A stretch of 5,824 nt of DNA, from assembly GCA_003517725.1 (NCBI GenBank), contig DOZZ01000076.1, positions 1 through 5,824 on the forward strand, given 5' to 3'. The notes under the pieces were generated by a model that was not told the origin of the DNA, ran no database searches, and saw only the letters and a program-made list of their open reading frames with translations. This document shows positions 1-5,824 of the stretch, one piece after another. A program made the translations under genes and the position numbers. Positions within the stretch are counted from its first letter, which is position 1; the number at the start of each line of letters is the position of its first letter. Source of the DNA: Bryobacterales bacterium (GTDB lineage: Bacteria > Acidobacteriota > Terriglobia > Bryobacterales > Bryobacteraceae).

Positions 1-1
1 G

Positions 2-334
2 CGCCCATGCACGCGCCGCAAGGTAAATCACGTTGCTGTGGAGACCGGGTTCGTCGCATATCTGAAGCTCAAAGAGGCTTTCGCGCTGTCGACTTCCGAT
101 CCCGGCAAAGCAGCCCTGGCGCACGATGCGGCCGCACAGTTTATCGGCGATCATCTTGCCTCCATGGCGGAGCCTCTGGCCAATATTCTGAGCCACTCGT
201 GCGTGGAATACCTGGTGCTTGCAGGCAAAGCTCTCGCGCAGCGGACCGGACCTAAGAAACAACCGCTGAAAGCTCACAAGAGTCACTTCCCAATTCTTGA
301 AGCCGAGTCGACTTTCGATTGCGAAAGTGCGTGA
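2..334 (+). CDS. TorD/DmsD-like molybdoenzyme chaperone, C-terminal part (5' end outside window)
   Basis: The frame is open from the left edge to a TGA at 332-334, so this is the last ~110 residues of a longer protein. It shows a segment NHVAVETGFVAYLKLKEAFA, then an alpha-helical stretch with FIGDHLASM. These resemble the TorD-family C-terminal pattern: an acidic/His 'DH-AVEL-FMAYL--KE' helix followed by 'FL-eHL'. TorD-family proteins are cytoplasmic chaperones that bind Tat signal peptides and apo-forms of molybdopterin oxidoreductases (DMSO reductase family) and assist cofactor insertion. A GTG at 38 gives an internal start, but the TorD-like helix begins upstream of it, so the true start is outside the window. 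The last ~25 residues, after the Lys-rich stretch around 253-282, look like a non-conserved tail. The client enzyme is not visible and probably lies to the left. The gene converges on the cytochrome operon. Family assignment is by motif resemblance only; a NarJ-type relative is the alternative. Confidence 0.68.
   Translation, partial: RPCTRRKVNHVAVETGFVAYLKLKEAFALSTSDPGKAALAHDAAAQFIGDHLASMAEPLANILSHSCVEYLVLAGKALAQRTGPKKQPLKAHKSHFPILEAESTFDCESA
311..328. repeat. 7-bp perfect inverted repeat (hairpin) at the end of the torD-like gene
   Basis: ACTTTCG at 311-317 and CGAAAGT at 322-328 are perfect complements around a 4-nt loop (ATTG). The hairpin ends three bases before the TGA stop of the torD-like gene. 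No T-run follows on either strand, so it is not a classical intrinsic terminator. It could stabilise the mRNA 3' end, assist termination, or be incidental. Confidence 0.4.
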
Positions 335-624
335 GCGGGAGTGTAAAGTGTTCCGAGCCAATCAGACTGCTTCATAGTGTCGCCAGTTGTTTCTGGATAC
401 CCTGTGTAAGTTGGGCGCAGAGTCCACAACCAGCGACCGCAACCGCAAAGAGCAGAAAGGCTCCAATGTCTTCGGCATCGTTTCAGCATTCTAACTCTCA
501 TCCCATACCTGCGTTGTTGTCCACGCTACTCCGTTTCGCCCTTGCTTTCAATCAGTTCCAGTTATTGGATATTATGGGGTGCTCGGGCGATTCCGGCGGG
601 GCTGGATCGCGGCGCGCAGAAAAG
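335..624. other. Convergent intergenic region without a recognisable gene
   Basis: This 290-base gap separates the stop of the torD-like gene on the plus strand from the stop of the FG-GAP gene on the minus strand. Frames open across it on both strands are Arg/Ser/Cys/Trp-rich with no recognisable motif and run into neighbouring genes as shadows. I see no strong GC hairpin with a T-tract on either strand, so both transcripts presumably end by a Rho-dependent or weak structure. Part of the region (about 470-580) is less GC-rich than the flanking genes. Confidence 0.5.
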
Positions 625-3267
625 CTATTTCGAGACAGTCGCGAGCCAGGCCGCAAGATCCCGGAACGCGCGATCCGGCGACGAGACGCCGTCCCATTGC
701 CGTTCGAAGACGCCCAGGAACCCGGACTCGCTGTACATACGAGCCTTCACGTCTCCTTCGAGAACCGATCCGGCCGGTTTCCAATCGGGCCCTCTTGCCT
801 TACGCGCGGCTTCGAGCATGGCCGCTGCCGTTTTTGAGTCGTGCCGGCTTTGGGCAATATAGCCACGAAAAAAGAAGGCGTTGGCGGCGCGCGAATTGGC
901 CTGGCAGGCGCGGGCGAACGTTGTTTCCGCCATCGCGGACTGCCCCATGGCGAGTTCGACCTGACCTAACAGTACAAGCACGCCGGTCTCTTCCGGATTG
1001 AGTTTCAGCGCGTCATTCAACACCTGCCGCGCAGCTTCGAGTTGAATCTTAGACGACGCGGAGGCGGCGAGGAGTTCGCCTTTACGCTGGAATGCGCGGT
1101 GGCTTTGCGGGTTGATGCGGATCAGAGTGTCTAATTCGGAAATCGCGCCTGTCACGTCGGATGCCGCCGCCAGGCAGTTGGCGAGATAGTAATGCGAATC
1201 CTCGTGGGTGGGGTTGATGGCGAGAGCTTCGCGGAATAACTTCGTGGCCCGGGTAAAATTCTGCTCGCGCTTCATGGCGTCCATGGCGGCGCGCTCCTTC
1301 AACCAGAAACTGGCCAAAGTGGTTTTGTCGAGCTGTGGTGCGGTACCCGTGGTGAACGGTTTCAGGTTGGGGTCGCCCTGGGTCACGTCCCAGATGCGGT
1401 TGGCCTCTATGTTGGTCCAGGTCTCCGTGCGCCCACCGAGCCATTGGATCTCCAGGCGATCGATTTGTTTTGCCGCGCCGAGTCCGATGTGGACCCGGCG
1501 CGTGTCCTGGGACAAATAGGAAGAGCTCGAAACAGTTCGGCGAAGAGGAACATTCCCTGCCCAGGCGACGACAGACGCGCCATCGCCGAAGCCCAGCGGC
1601 GCAGCATTGCCGGGGACATGGCTGTGGAGGCGAAATTCCACCCAGTTGCCGTGAGGAACGTCGTTGCGCAGCAGGCGCACGCCTTCGCTGTGGTCCACGA
1701 TGGCGATGTCCATGGCCCCGTCGTTGTTGTAGTCAGCCACGGCGAGGCCGCGGCTGACGTGGGGCGCACCCAGAGACATGTTCCACGGGGCGAGGTCGTG
1801 GAAGAACTCGCCGCGGGCGCTCCAGAAGAGGAATGACGACATGGGGGTGAGTTTGCGCGGCGAGGCTTCCTTTTCCTCAAATGTGCTGCCATTGGCTACG
1901 ACCAGGTCGGGCCAGCCGTCAGAATCCATATCTATGAAGGACGCCCCCCAGCCGATCATCTGCAAAGAGGGCTGGCCGATACCGACCATCTCAGCGACAT
2001 CGGTGAAATGCAGGTCGGATTTCATGCCGGGCTTTGCTTTCTGCTCCGATGTCAGGTTCCGATACAGAGCAAATTGCTGCGCAACCCAGTGGGATATGAA
2101 GAGGTCGTCGTCACCGTCGCGGTCGAAGTCGCCGGCAGCAAGGCCCATGGAACCGCGATACTCCTCGATCCAGGCGCTTCTGCCAGCGTCGACAAACTTG
2201 CCGTGGTCGTTCAGGTAGAGCTTATTCTCCGAGATGTCGTTGGCGACATAGAGGTCCAGCCAGCCATCGCCGTCGAAGTCGTGCCACAGCGCGCTGAGGC
2301 TTCGGCCTTCTGCATTCGCCACGCCGAGTTCCTTCGACACCTCGGTGAACGTGCCATTGCCATTGTTGCGGAAAAGCAGATTGCGTTCTGGTTCGTAAGA
2401 GGCGGGATTCAGGGTGAAGGGCACTTCCGTGCCAAATTGTTGGGAACTGGCGGAGGCATCGGCCCTGCCGGGAACGTATTTTACGTAACCACAGATGTAC
2501 AAATCGAGGTAGCCGTCGCGATTGTAATCGCCCCACGATGCGCCGGTCCAGAAACCTTTGGGCGAGGGAAGGGCCTTATCCCGAACCAGGTGGCCGTGAT
2601 CGTTGCGGAACAGGAGGATGGTGTCGTAGCCGGTAACAACCAGATCGAGCCAGCCATCGTTGTTGTAATCGGCCCACGCGGCGCCCATGCCGAGGATGCG
2701 GGTATCGGGAAAGTCCTGCACCTTTTCAAATCGCCCGTCTCCGAGATTACGGTAGAGGATGGACGGCGCTCTTTGCTCCGGGGGCAGGTCGAGCGGTCCG
2801 CCGCCGCTGGCTACGAAGAGATCGTCAAAGCCATCGTTGTCGAAGTCTCCCCACGCGACGCCGGAACCCATGTCCTCAGGCAACTGCGAAGTACGTCCTC
2901 CCTGGAACTGGCGGAAGGCCGAGAGACCGGCCAGTTTGGTGACATCGGTGAAGCGAGGTTCGGGCGCGCCCGGCGGGAGCTTGCGGCCGGGACTGCGGAG
3001 TGCGTCAGTAGTGCGCGACGCGTCGGACACTCGCGTGGGGCCTGCGGCGGGCACGGCCTTTCGGGCGGCCTGGTCACTGATCGTGGTGGTGACGTCCGAG
3101 GAAGCCTCGCCCGGCTTGTATTCCTCAGGTTCGGAATCCTTGCGAATCCGCCAGGCGACCAGGGCGGCAATCAGAACGAGCGCCACTAAGGTGGATGCCG
3201 TCCACAACACTCTGCGAAGACGCCGGGACAGCGGGCGGCGATCGTGCGGAGGCGGTTCTAGCGACAC
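625..3267 (-). CDS. Membrane-anchored FG-GAP/VCBS (CRTAC1-like) ASPIC/UnbV protein with C-terminal TPRs
   Basis: This is a ~880-residue extracytoplasmic protein of unknown biochemical role. A basic N-terminus (RRLRR) precedes one hydrophobic segment at residues ~20-39, giving an N-in signal anchor, then a flexible linker to ~105. The FTDVT motif opens a beta-propeller region with seven DxDxDG-type calcium loops, starting at Asp 141, 200, 247, 330, 380, 446 and 512 (e.g. DFDNDGFDD, DYNNDGWLD). Residues ~535-627 match an ASPIC/UnbV domain (GDGASV, then SSSYLSQDTRRVHIGLG). Residues ~645-825 form four or five TPR-like helical pairs (e.g. ALAINPTHEDSHYYLA), normally a protein-docking surface. Start: GTG at 3265-3267 has GGGAGA at 3277-3282, 9 nt upstream, and overlaps the preceding gene by 10 bases. 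An ATG at 3297 in the same frame would add ten residues but lacks a good ribosome site. Translational coupling to the cytochrome gene is likely. No frameshift or missing domain is seen. Architecture is confident; function is inferred as a scaffold or partner of the cytochrome. Confidence 0.9.
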   Translation of the reverse strand: MSLEPPPHDRRPLSRRLRRVLWTASTLVALVLIAALVAWRIRKDSEPEEYKPGEASSDVTTTISDQAARKAVPAAGPTRVSDASRTTDALRSPGRKLPPGAPEPRFTDVTKLAGLSAFRQFQGGRTSQLPEDMGSGVAWGDFDNDGFDDLFVASGGGPLDLPPEQRAPSILYRNLGDGRFEKVQDFPDTRILGMGAAWADYNNDGWLDLVVTGYDTILLFRNDHGHLVRDKALPSPKGFWTGASWGDYNRDGYLDLYICGYVKYVPGRADASASSQQFGTEVPFTLNPASYEPERNLLFRNNGNGTFTEVSKELGVANAEGRSLSALWHDFDGDGWLDLYVANDISENKLYLNDHGKFVDAGRSAWIEEYRGSMGLAAGDFDRDGDDDLFISHWVAQQFALYRNLTSEQKAKPGMKSDLHFTDVAEMVGIGQPSLQMIGWGASFIDMDSDGWPDLVVANGSTFEEKEASPRKLTPMSSFLFWSARGEFFHDLAPWNMSLGAPHVSRGLAVADYNNDGAMDIAIVDHSEGVRLLRNDVPHGNWVEFRLHSHVPGNAAPLGFGDGASVVAWAGNVPLRRTVSSSSYLSQDTRRVHIGLGAAKQIDRLEIQWLGGRTETWTNIEANRIWDVTQGDPNLKPFTTGTAPQLDKTTLASFWLKERAAMDAMKREQNFTRATKLFREALAINPTHEDSHYYLANCLAAASDVTGAISELDTLIRINPQSHRAFQRKGELLAASASSKIQLEAARQVLNDALKLNPEETGVLVLLGQVELAMGQSAMAETTFARACQANSRAANAFFFRGYIAQSRHDSKTAAAMLEAARKARGPDWKPAGSVLEGDVKARMYSESGFLGVFERQWDGVSSPDRAFRDLAAWLATVSK

Positions 3268-5333
3268 TCCGAAGCGTCTCCCGATCTGGACACACATACC
3301 GAGGCCGTCGTGCCGGATATTTCGACCACCGGGGCAGTCAGACCAGCCTTTTCACCCATAACGTAGTTCAGCAGAAACTGGTCCATCTTGCGGTACTGCA
3401 GGGTGGCATCGATACGCAACGTGCCGGGGCGCGCGGTCGCGACAGAGAATTCCTTCACGTCGTCTCCACTATGTACCTGCACGCTCGGGGCGCCGGAAGG
3501 GCATAACACGTTGTACTCGACTGTGTCCGAGTAACCGGGGAAGAGGGATCTGCGATAGCGGACACCCACCATTTCCCACAGGTTGTGGCGATCGATCAGA
3601 TTGCCGTACTGATCGACCGGTTCCGCCTTAAACAGGAAGGTGCCGGGAACGAGAAAGTTCCTGTCATCGCGCTGCCCGGACGAGAAGATAGTCTTTCCAT
3701 GCTCGTCCTGGACGCGCATCTCCACCCAACTCTGGATCATGTCGAGCGGACCGGTTGGATAATCATGACCGACCTTATTCGATACGAGAACTACGCGGAT
3801 GGGCAGTTTCTGGCCGGGCGCCACGGTTGGCGGAACTTCCAGGCGAATTCTCACAATTGGCCCGTCGGCCCACTTCGAGCGGATCTCCGGGATATCGATG
3901 TCGCCGTGCAACCACTTTTCCGTCAACTGGATGTGCTTCTGGCTGCCATCGAGATGCAGCAAGGCGGGCACGAAATTATTGGCCGCGAGGAATCGGTGGC
4001 TGCGGTGCTTGTGATCGTCCGCCGTGCGGTTGTAATCGGAGGTATCGCCGGCCGCGGGGTCGCTCGATTCCACCAGAGGCATGTGACATTCGCGGCACTC
4101 CACCGTGGCGCGCGCATCGCCCTTCTTATTCCAGTGGCTGGCGGCCCAGTTATCGTACTGGTTCTGTAACTGAACCCAGCCAACGCGGTTCACCTCCTGA
4201 TCGATGAACTGCTTGTGGCAAGCGGCGCAGTACTCCGGCTTCTTGTACATGCGCTTGCTGAGCTGGGCATGCTGCCTGGGGTACGTGCGGATCAGAAAAT
4301 TGCGGGCCGTTGCGCCGGCGGTGCCAGCGGGACTCCATTGCCAGAGGTAATCGACGGGCTGCGTCATGGTGTAGTTCGCATTGCCGCGGATATCGGTTTT
4401 CTGGATGGAATGGCAGGAGACACAGGAGATGCCTTCGTTATAGCCGGTCAATCCGGTCAGGTTCTCGACAAGTATGTTCTTCGTGCCGGAGAAAAGCGAG
4501 ATGGGATCGTGGCAGCCACCACAGTACCTGGTGGATTCCGGACCGTTCTGCTTCGCCATGACGGTCTGGACTCCTTGAAAGATGGGATCCATGGCGGCGT
4601 AGCGGTGGGCGCTCGGCTTCCACTCTTCGTAGATCTGCGTGTGGCACGTCGAGGAGCCGCAGGTTTCGGAACCGCCGAGTGAGCGGGGATCGAAAGCGCC
4701 GTTGGTTGAGGTACGCGCGAGGCTGGGAGCGAACGGGCGACCTTTCCCATAGATGAAGCTGTAGTCGGACGGGAACACGTTCTTGTATTTCGTGCCGGAG
4801 TAGGCCACTGTGAGAACGGCGGCCGCGGCGAATGCGATGAGAGACCATGCCACGGAACTTCCCAGCCATCCGGCAGCGGAGCGCGTGACCTCCGCACGCC
4901 GCCGCAACCATGCGATGAAAAGGTGGGGCATGGAAGCAGCGAATGCGAGCAGGGTCGATATGAGATGGGTGTAGCGAAGCCAGGGCGCGGTCTTGAGGGC
5001 GAAGAGTCCCTGCCAGGTGACGGCAACACCGGAGAGCAGGCAGATCGCCAGTGCGCCGAGACCGACGTAACCCAGCAGGAGCACGTCCGACAGGGCCTGG
5101 CCCGAATAGTTGTTCCAGTGCCGCGCGAAATACACGGTAAGCAGCGCAGTGGCGAGGACGCCTGCGATGGTGTGCAGGAGAAGTCCCCATTCGACGGCTG
5201 GCTGGAACGGACCAACGGTGACGGCCAGGCCGGAGATCAACTCGAACAGCAGAATGGCCGCCGCCGCGCGCGCAAGCCAGGCAGCCCAGCCTCTTCGGTA
5301 ACGCTGAGCCGATGAATCCATACCTGGCTTCAT
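3258..5333 (-). CDS. Membrane-bound pentahaem c-type cytochrome with N-terminal b-type-like helical domain
   Basis: The ~691-residue protein has three parts. Residues ~22-178 hold five hydrophobic helices (about 22-41, 49-71, 82-106, 118-143, 156-178). The second carries His54 and His72 and the fourth His123 and His137, a layout resembling di-haem b-type membrane modules that exchange electrons with quinones. Residues ~225-450 are a c554-like multihaem domain. It has one CX4CH site (CGSSTCH, 225-231) and four CXXCH sites: CGGCH 271-275, CVSCH 304-308, CAACH 369-373 and CRECH 413-417. Extra histidines (SAHR, ASHW, DDHKHRSHRF) could be distal ligands. Residues ~490-675 form a beta-rich domain with GHDYPTG, a motif I associate with the C-termini of related multihaem proteins. 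Start: ATG at 5333 has AAGG at 5342-5345, 8 nt upstream; GTG at 5351 in frame has a poorer site, and ATG at 5321 is possible. The last ten bases overlap the next gene. Likely role: quinone-linked electron transfer to or from the periplasm; the terminal partner is unknown. Confidence 0.9.
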   Translation of the reverse strand: MKPGMDSSAQRYRRGWAAWLARAAAAILLFELISGLAVTVGPFQPAVEWGLLLHTIAGVLATALLTVYFARHWNNYSGQALSDVLLLGYVGLGALAICLLSGVAVTWQGLFALKTAPWLRYTHLISTLLAFAASMPHLFIAWLRRRAEVTRSAAGWLGSSVAWSLIAFAAAAVLTVAYSGTKYKNVFPSDYSFIYGKGRPFAPSLARTSTNGAFDPRSLGGSETCGSSTCHTQIYEEWKPSAHRYAAMDPIFQGVQTVMAKQNGPESTRYCGGCHDPISLFSGTKNILVENLTGLTGYNEGISCVSCHSIQKTDIRGNANYTMTQPVDYLWQWSPAGTAGATARNFLIRTYPRQHAQLSKRMYKKPEYCAACHKQFIDQEVNRVGWVQLQNQYDNWAASHWNKKGDARATVECRECHMPLVESSDPAAGDTSDYNRTADDHKHRSHRFLAANNFVPALLHLDGSQKHIQLTEKWLHGDIDIPEIRSKWADGPIVRIRLEVPPTVAPGQKLPIRVVLVSNKVGHDYPTGPLDMIQSWVEMRVQDEHGKTIFSSGQRDDRNFLVPGTFLFKAEPVDQYGNLIDRHNLWEMVGVRYRRSLFPGYSDTVEYNVLCPSGAPSVQVHSGDDVKEFSVATARPGTLRIDATLQYRKMDQFLLNYVMGEKAGLTAPVVEISGTTASVCVSRSGDASECR
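3277..3282 (-). promoter_or_regulatory. Ribosome binding site deciding the GTG start of the FG-GAP/TPR gene
   Basis: The minus strand reads GGGAGA here, 9 nt before the GTG at 3267 and inside the end of the cytochrome gene. The alternative ATG at 3297 is preceded by a C/G-mixed stretch with no purine-rich core. This favours the GTG and a tight coupled junction. Confidence 0.45.
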
Positions 5334-5519
5334 GGAACACGCCTTGAACACAAGAAGGTCCGTCTGCGGGCCGAAGAATGGCGAAGCACGGAATGCAGGT
5401 ACAAACCGGGAATCGCACGGTGTTGTTCCAGCGAGGCCAGATCGCTGCCACCTCCTGCCTCTGGATGTGGCCAGTTTGCCGACCGGCTCCCCACACGTGT
5501 TCCGCAGTTGCCGAGGTCA
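5334..5519 (-). other. Leader region between operon promoter and cytochrome start
   Basis: If transcription begins near 5539, the cytochrome mRNA has a leader of about 200 nt. A 65-codon frame on the minus strand (ATG at 5527, TGA at 5330-5332) fills almost all of it and ends in an ATGA overlap with the cytochrome ATG. Its translation is Arg/Ser/Gly-rich without a recognisable domain, signal peptide or membrane segment. It has no good ribosome site, so I do not call it a gene. An AGGAGGT stretch on the minus strand near 5445-5455 is not followed by a suitably placed start codon. No known riboswitch or attenuator structure is recognised. Confidence 0.4.
5342..5345 (-). promoter_or_regulatory. 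Ribosome binding site supporting the ATG start of the cytochrome gene
   Basis: The minus strand reads AAGG here, with 8 nt to the ATG at 5333. The in-frame GTG at 5351 lacks a comparable core, and the ATG at 5321 has only a weak CAGG close to it. The site is short, so the start remains moderately uncertain. Confidence 0.45.
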
Positions 5520-5546
5520 TTGTTCATTACATTACTTCATGAACAA
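5520..5546. promoter_or_regulatory. 8-bp inverted repeat over the predicted transcription start (putative operator)
   Basis: TTGTTCAT at 5520-5527 and ATGAACAA at 5539-5546 are perfect inverted arms separated by 11 bases. Arm centres are 19 bp apart, close to two helical turns, which fits a dimeric helix-turn-helix regulator. The right arm touches the -10 box and the repeat spans the predicted start point, a position typical of repressor operators. No regulator gene is visible in the window. Confidence 0.55.
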
Positions 5547-5573
5547 CTATATGCACCTGGAAAATAGAGTCAA
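5546..5573 (-). promoter_or_regulatory. Sigma70-like promoter of the cytochrome operon
   Basis: Read on the minus strand, TTGACT (5568-5573) is followed after 16 nt by TATAGT (5546-5551). Each hexamer differs from the sigma70 consensus (TTGACA, TATAAT) at one position. The element sits in a locally AT-rich patch within an otherwise GC-rich region and points to the cytochrome gene about 200 nt downstream. The predicted start point is near 5539. This is sequence matching only; the consensus of the host sigma factor is assumed. Confidence 0.6.
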
Positions 5574-5646
5574 TAATCTGTTTCCGTTATGCCAGCTCTG
5601 TGTGTTGGGCCGCTTCGTCGGGAGTTGACTTCCGTTAAACGGGCAA

Positions 5647-5669
5647 TGGCATATGAATGGGATATGCCA
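5647..5669. repeat. 8-bp inverted repeat TGGCATAT/ATATGCCA
   Basis: TGGCATAT at 5647-5654 is perfectly complementary to ATATGCCA at 5662-5669 around a 7-nt centre. It could be a second regulator site or a small hairpin. Just left of it are a TTGACT (5625-5630) on the plus strand and a short palindrome CCGTT-A-AACGG (5632-5642). A plus-strand promoter toward a gene right of the window is possible, but no good -10 box is seen. Confidence 0.4.
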
Positions 5670-5687
5670 ATTCCGGCGAATCATTGG

Positions 5688-5824
5688 TGTCAACGCGGTC
5701 CGTTCAGAATGTTAATCAATCCGGGACAATCAATCCGGGACAGACGGACCATTATCGGTTTTTCTGAGCCGAAATATCTCCCGCAAATTTGAGCCTGCCG
5801 GGCCAAGCCGGCCTCCTCGTCATC
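5688..5824. mobile_element. Possible insertion-sequence end or remnant running off the right edge
   Basis: From TGTCAACG (5688) rightward the sequence holds an inverted repeat, the 14-bp tandem repeat and no clear coding frame. The layout, with a TGT terminus followed by repeated sub-terminal sites, resembles an IS21-like element end. No transposase is visible in the window, the opposite terminus and target duplication cannot be seen, and the identification rests on pattern only. A solo regulatory repeat array is the alternative. Confidence 0.25.
5715..5742. repeat. Perfect 14-bp tandem direct repeat (two copies)
   Basis: The unit ATCAATCCGGGACA occurs at 5715-5728 and again at 5729-5742 with no mismatch or spacer. 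It is bracketed by GGTCCGT (5697-5703) and ACGGACC (5744-5750), a 7-bp inverted repeat. Repeated short sites next to an end are characteristic of transposase binding regions of some insertion sequences, notably the IS21 family. Confidence 0.7.

Noticed and set aside
283..501. A 72-codon minus-strand frame rich in Cys and Trp in the convergent gap
   Set aside because: It overlaps the end of the torD-like gene, has no recognisable domain or ribosome site, and its Cys/Trp content looks like chance translation.
319..837. A 172-codon plus-strand frame spanning the convergent gap
   Set aside because: It runs from inside the torD-like gene to inside the end of the FG-GAP gene. It is Ser/Arg/Pro-rich without a motif and has no good ribosome site.
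2100..2870. Repeated GA-, TCG- and CCA-rich words as DNA repeats or CRISPR
   Set aside because: They are the diverged codons of the seven calcium-binding loops in the FG-GAP protein, not nucleotide repeats with uniform spacers.
2008..3189. A 393-codon open frame on the plus strand
   Set aside because: It is antisense to the propeller region of the FG-GAP gene. The repetitive Asp/Gly/Asn codons of the calcium loops and high GC keep the reverse frame open; its translation is Val/Ala/Glu-rich low-complexity without a domain.
4215..4682. A 155-codon plus-strand frame opposite the haem domain
   Set aside because: It is antisense to conserved CXXCH-containing coding sequence and its translation shows no recognisable family.
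4438..5520. A 360-codon open frame on the minus strand
   Set aside because: It overlaps the cytochrome gene on the same strand in another frame, and its product is Arg/Pro/His-rich with no motif, whereas the cytochrome frame has clear haem sites and helices.
5589..5792. A 67-codon plus-strand frame at the right edge
   Set aside because: It reads through the palindromes and the tandem 14-bp repeat, has no recognisable motif and no clear ribosome site.
5797..5812. GCCGG/CCGGC hairpin near the right edge as a terminator
   Set aside because: The stem is only five pairs with a 6-nt loop and no T-run follows, so a terminator call is not supported.

Overview
The window is GC-rich and densely coding. 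It reads like an environmental bacterium with a large respiratory and extracytoplasmic repertoire. A membrane-anchored FG-GAP/ASPIC-UnbV/TPR protein beside a c554-like multihaem cytochrome, with a TorD-type chaperone nearby, is a combination I associate with Acidobacteriota (Solibacter/Bryobacter-like). That placement is an inference from gene content, not from a marker gene.

Layout: (1) Positions 2-334 (+) hold the 3' end of a TorD/DmsD-like molybdoenzyme maturation chaperone; its 5' part lies outside the window. (2) Positions 335-624 are a gap between convergent genes with no convincing gene or classical terminator. (3) Positions 625-5333 (-) hold a two-gene operon transcribed leftward. The first gene encodes a ~691-residue protein with five predicted membrane helices, two of them histidine-bearing, followed by a pentahaem c-type domain and a beta-rich C-terminal domain. 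The second gene overlaps it by about 10 bases and encodes a ~880-residue membrane-anchored protein with seven FG-GAP calcium-binding motifs, an ASPIC/UnbV domain and C-terminal TPRs. (4) Positions 5334-5824 have no confident gene. They hold a good sigma70-like promoter for the operon with a perfect 8-bp inverted repeat over its start point, further palindromes, and a perfect 14-bp tandem repeat flanked by a 7-bp inverted repeat that resembles the end of an insertion sequence.

How it may work (inference): the cytochrome would take electrons from the quinone pool through its membrane histidine module and pass them through its periplasmic haems. The partner protein would present a large calcium-stabilised beta-propeller plus TPR surface on the same side of the membrane, as a docking or scaffold component. 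The TorD-like gene points to a molybdenum oxidoreductase encoded left of the window, but it is convergent with the operon, so a functional link is only suggestive. The promoter/operator arrangement suggests a repressor-controlled respiratory module.
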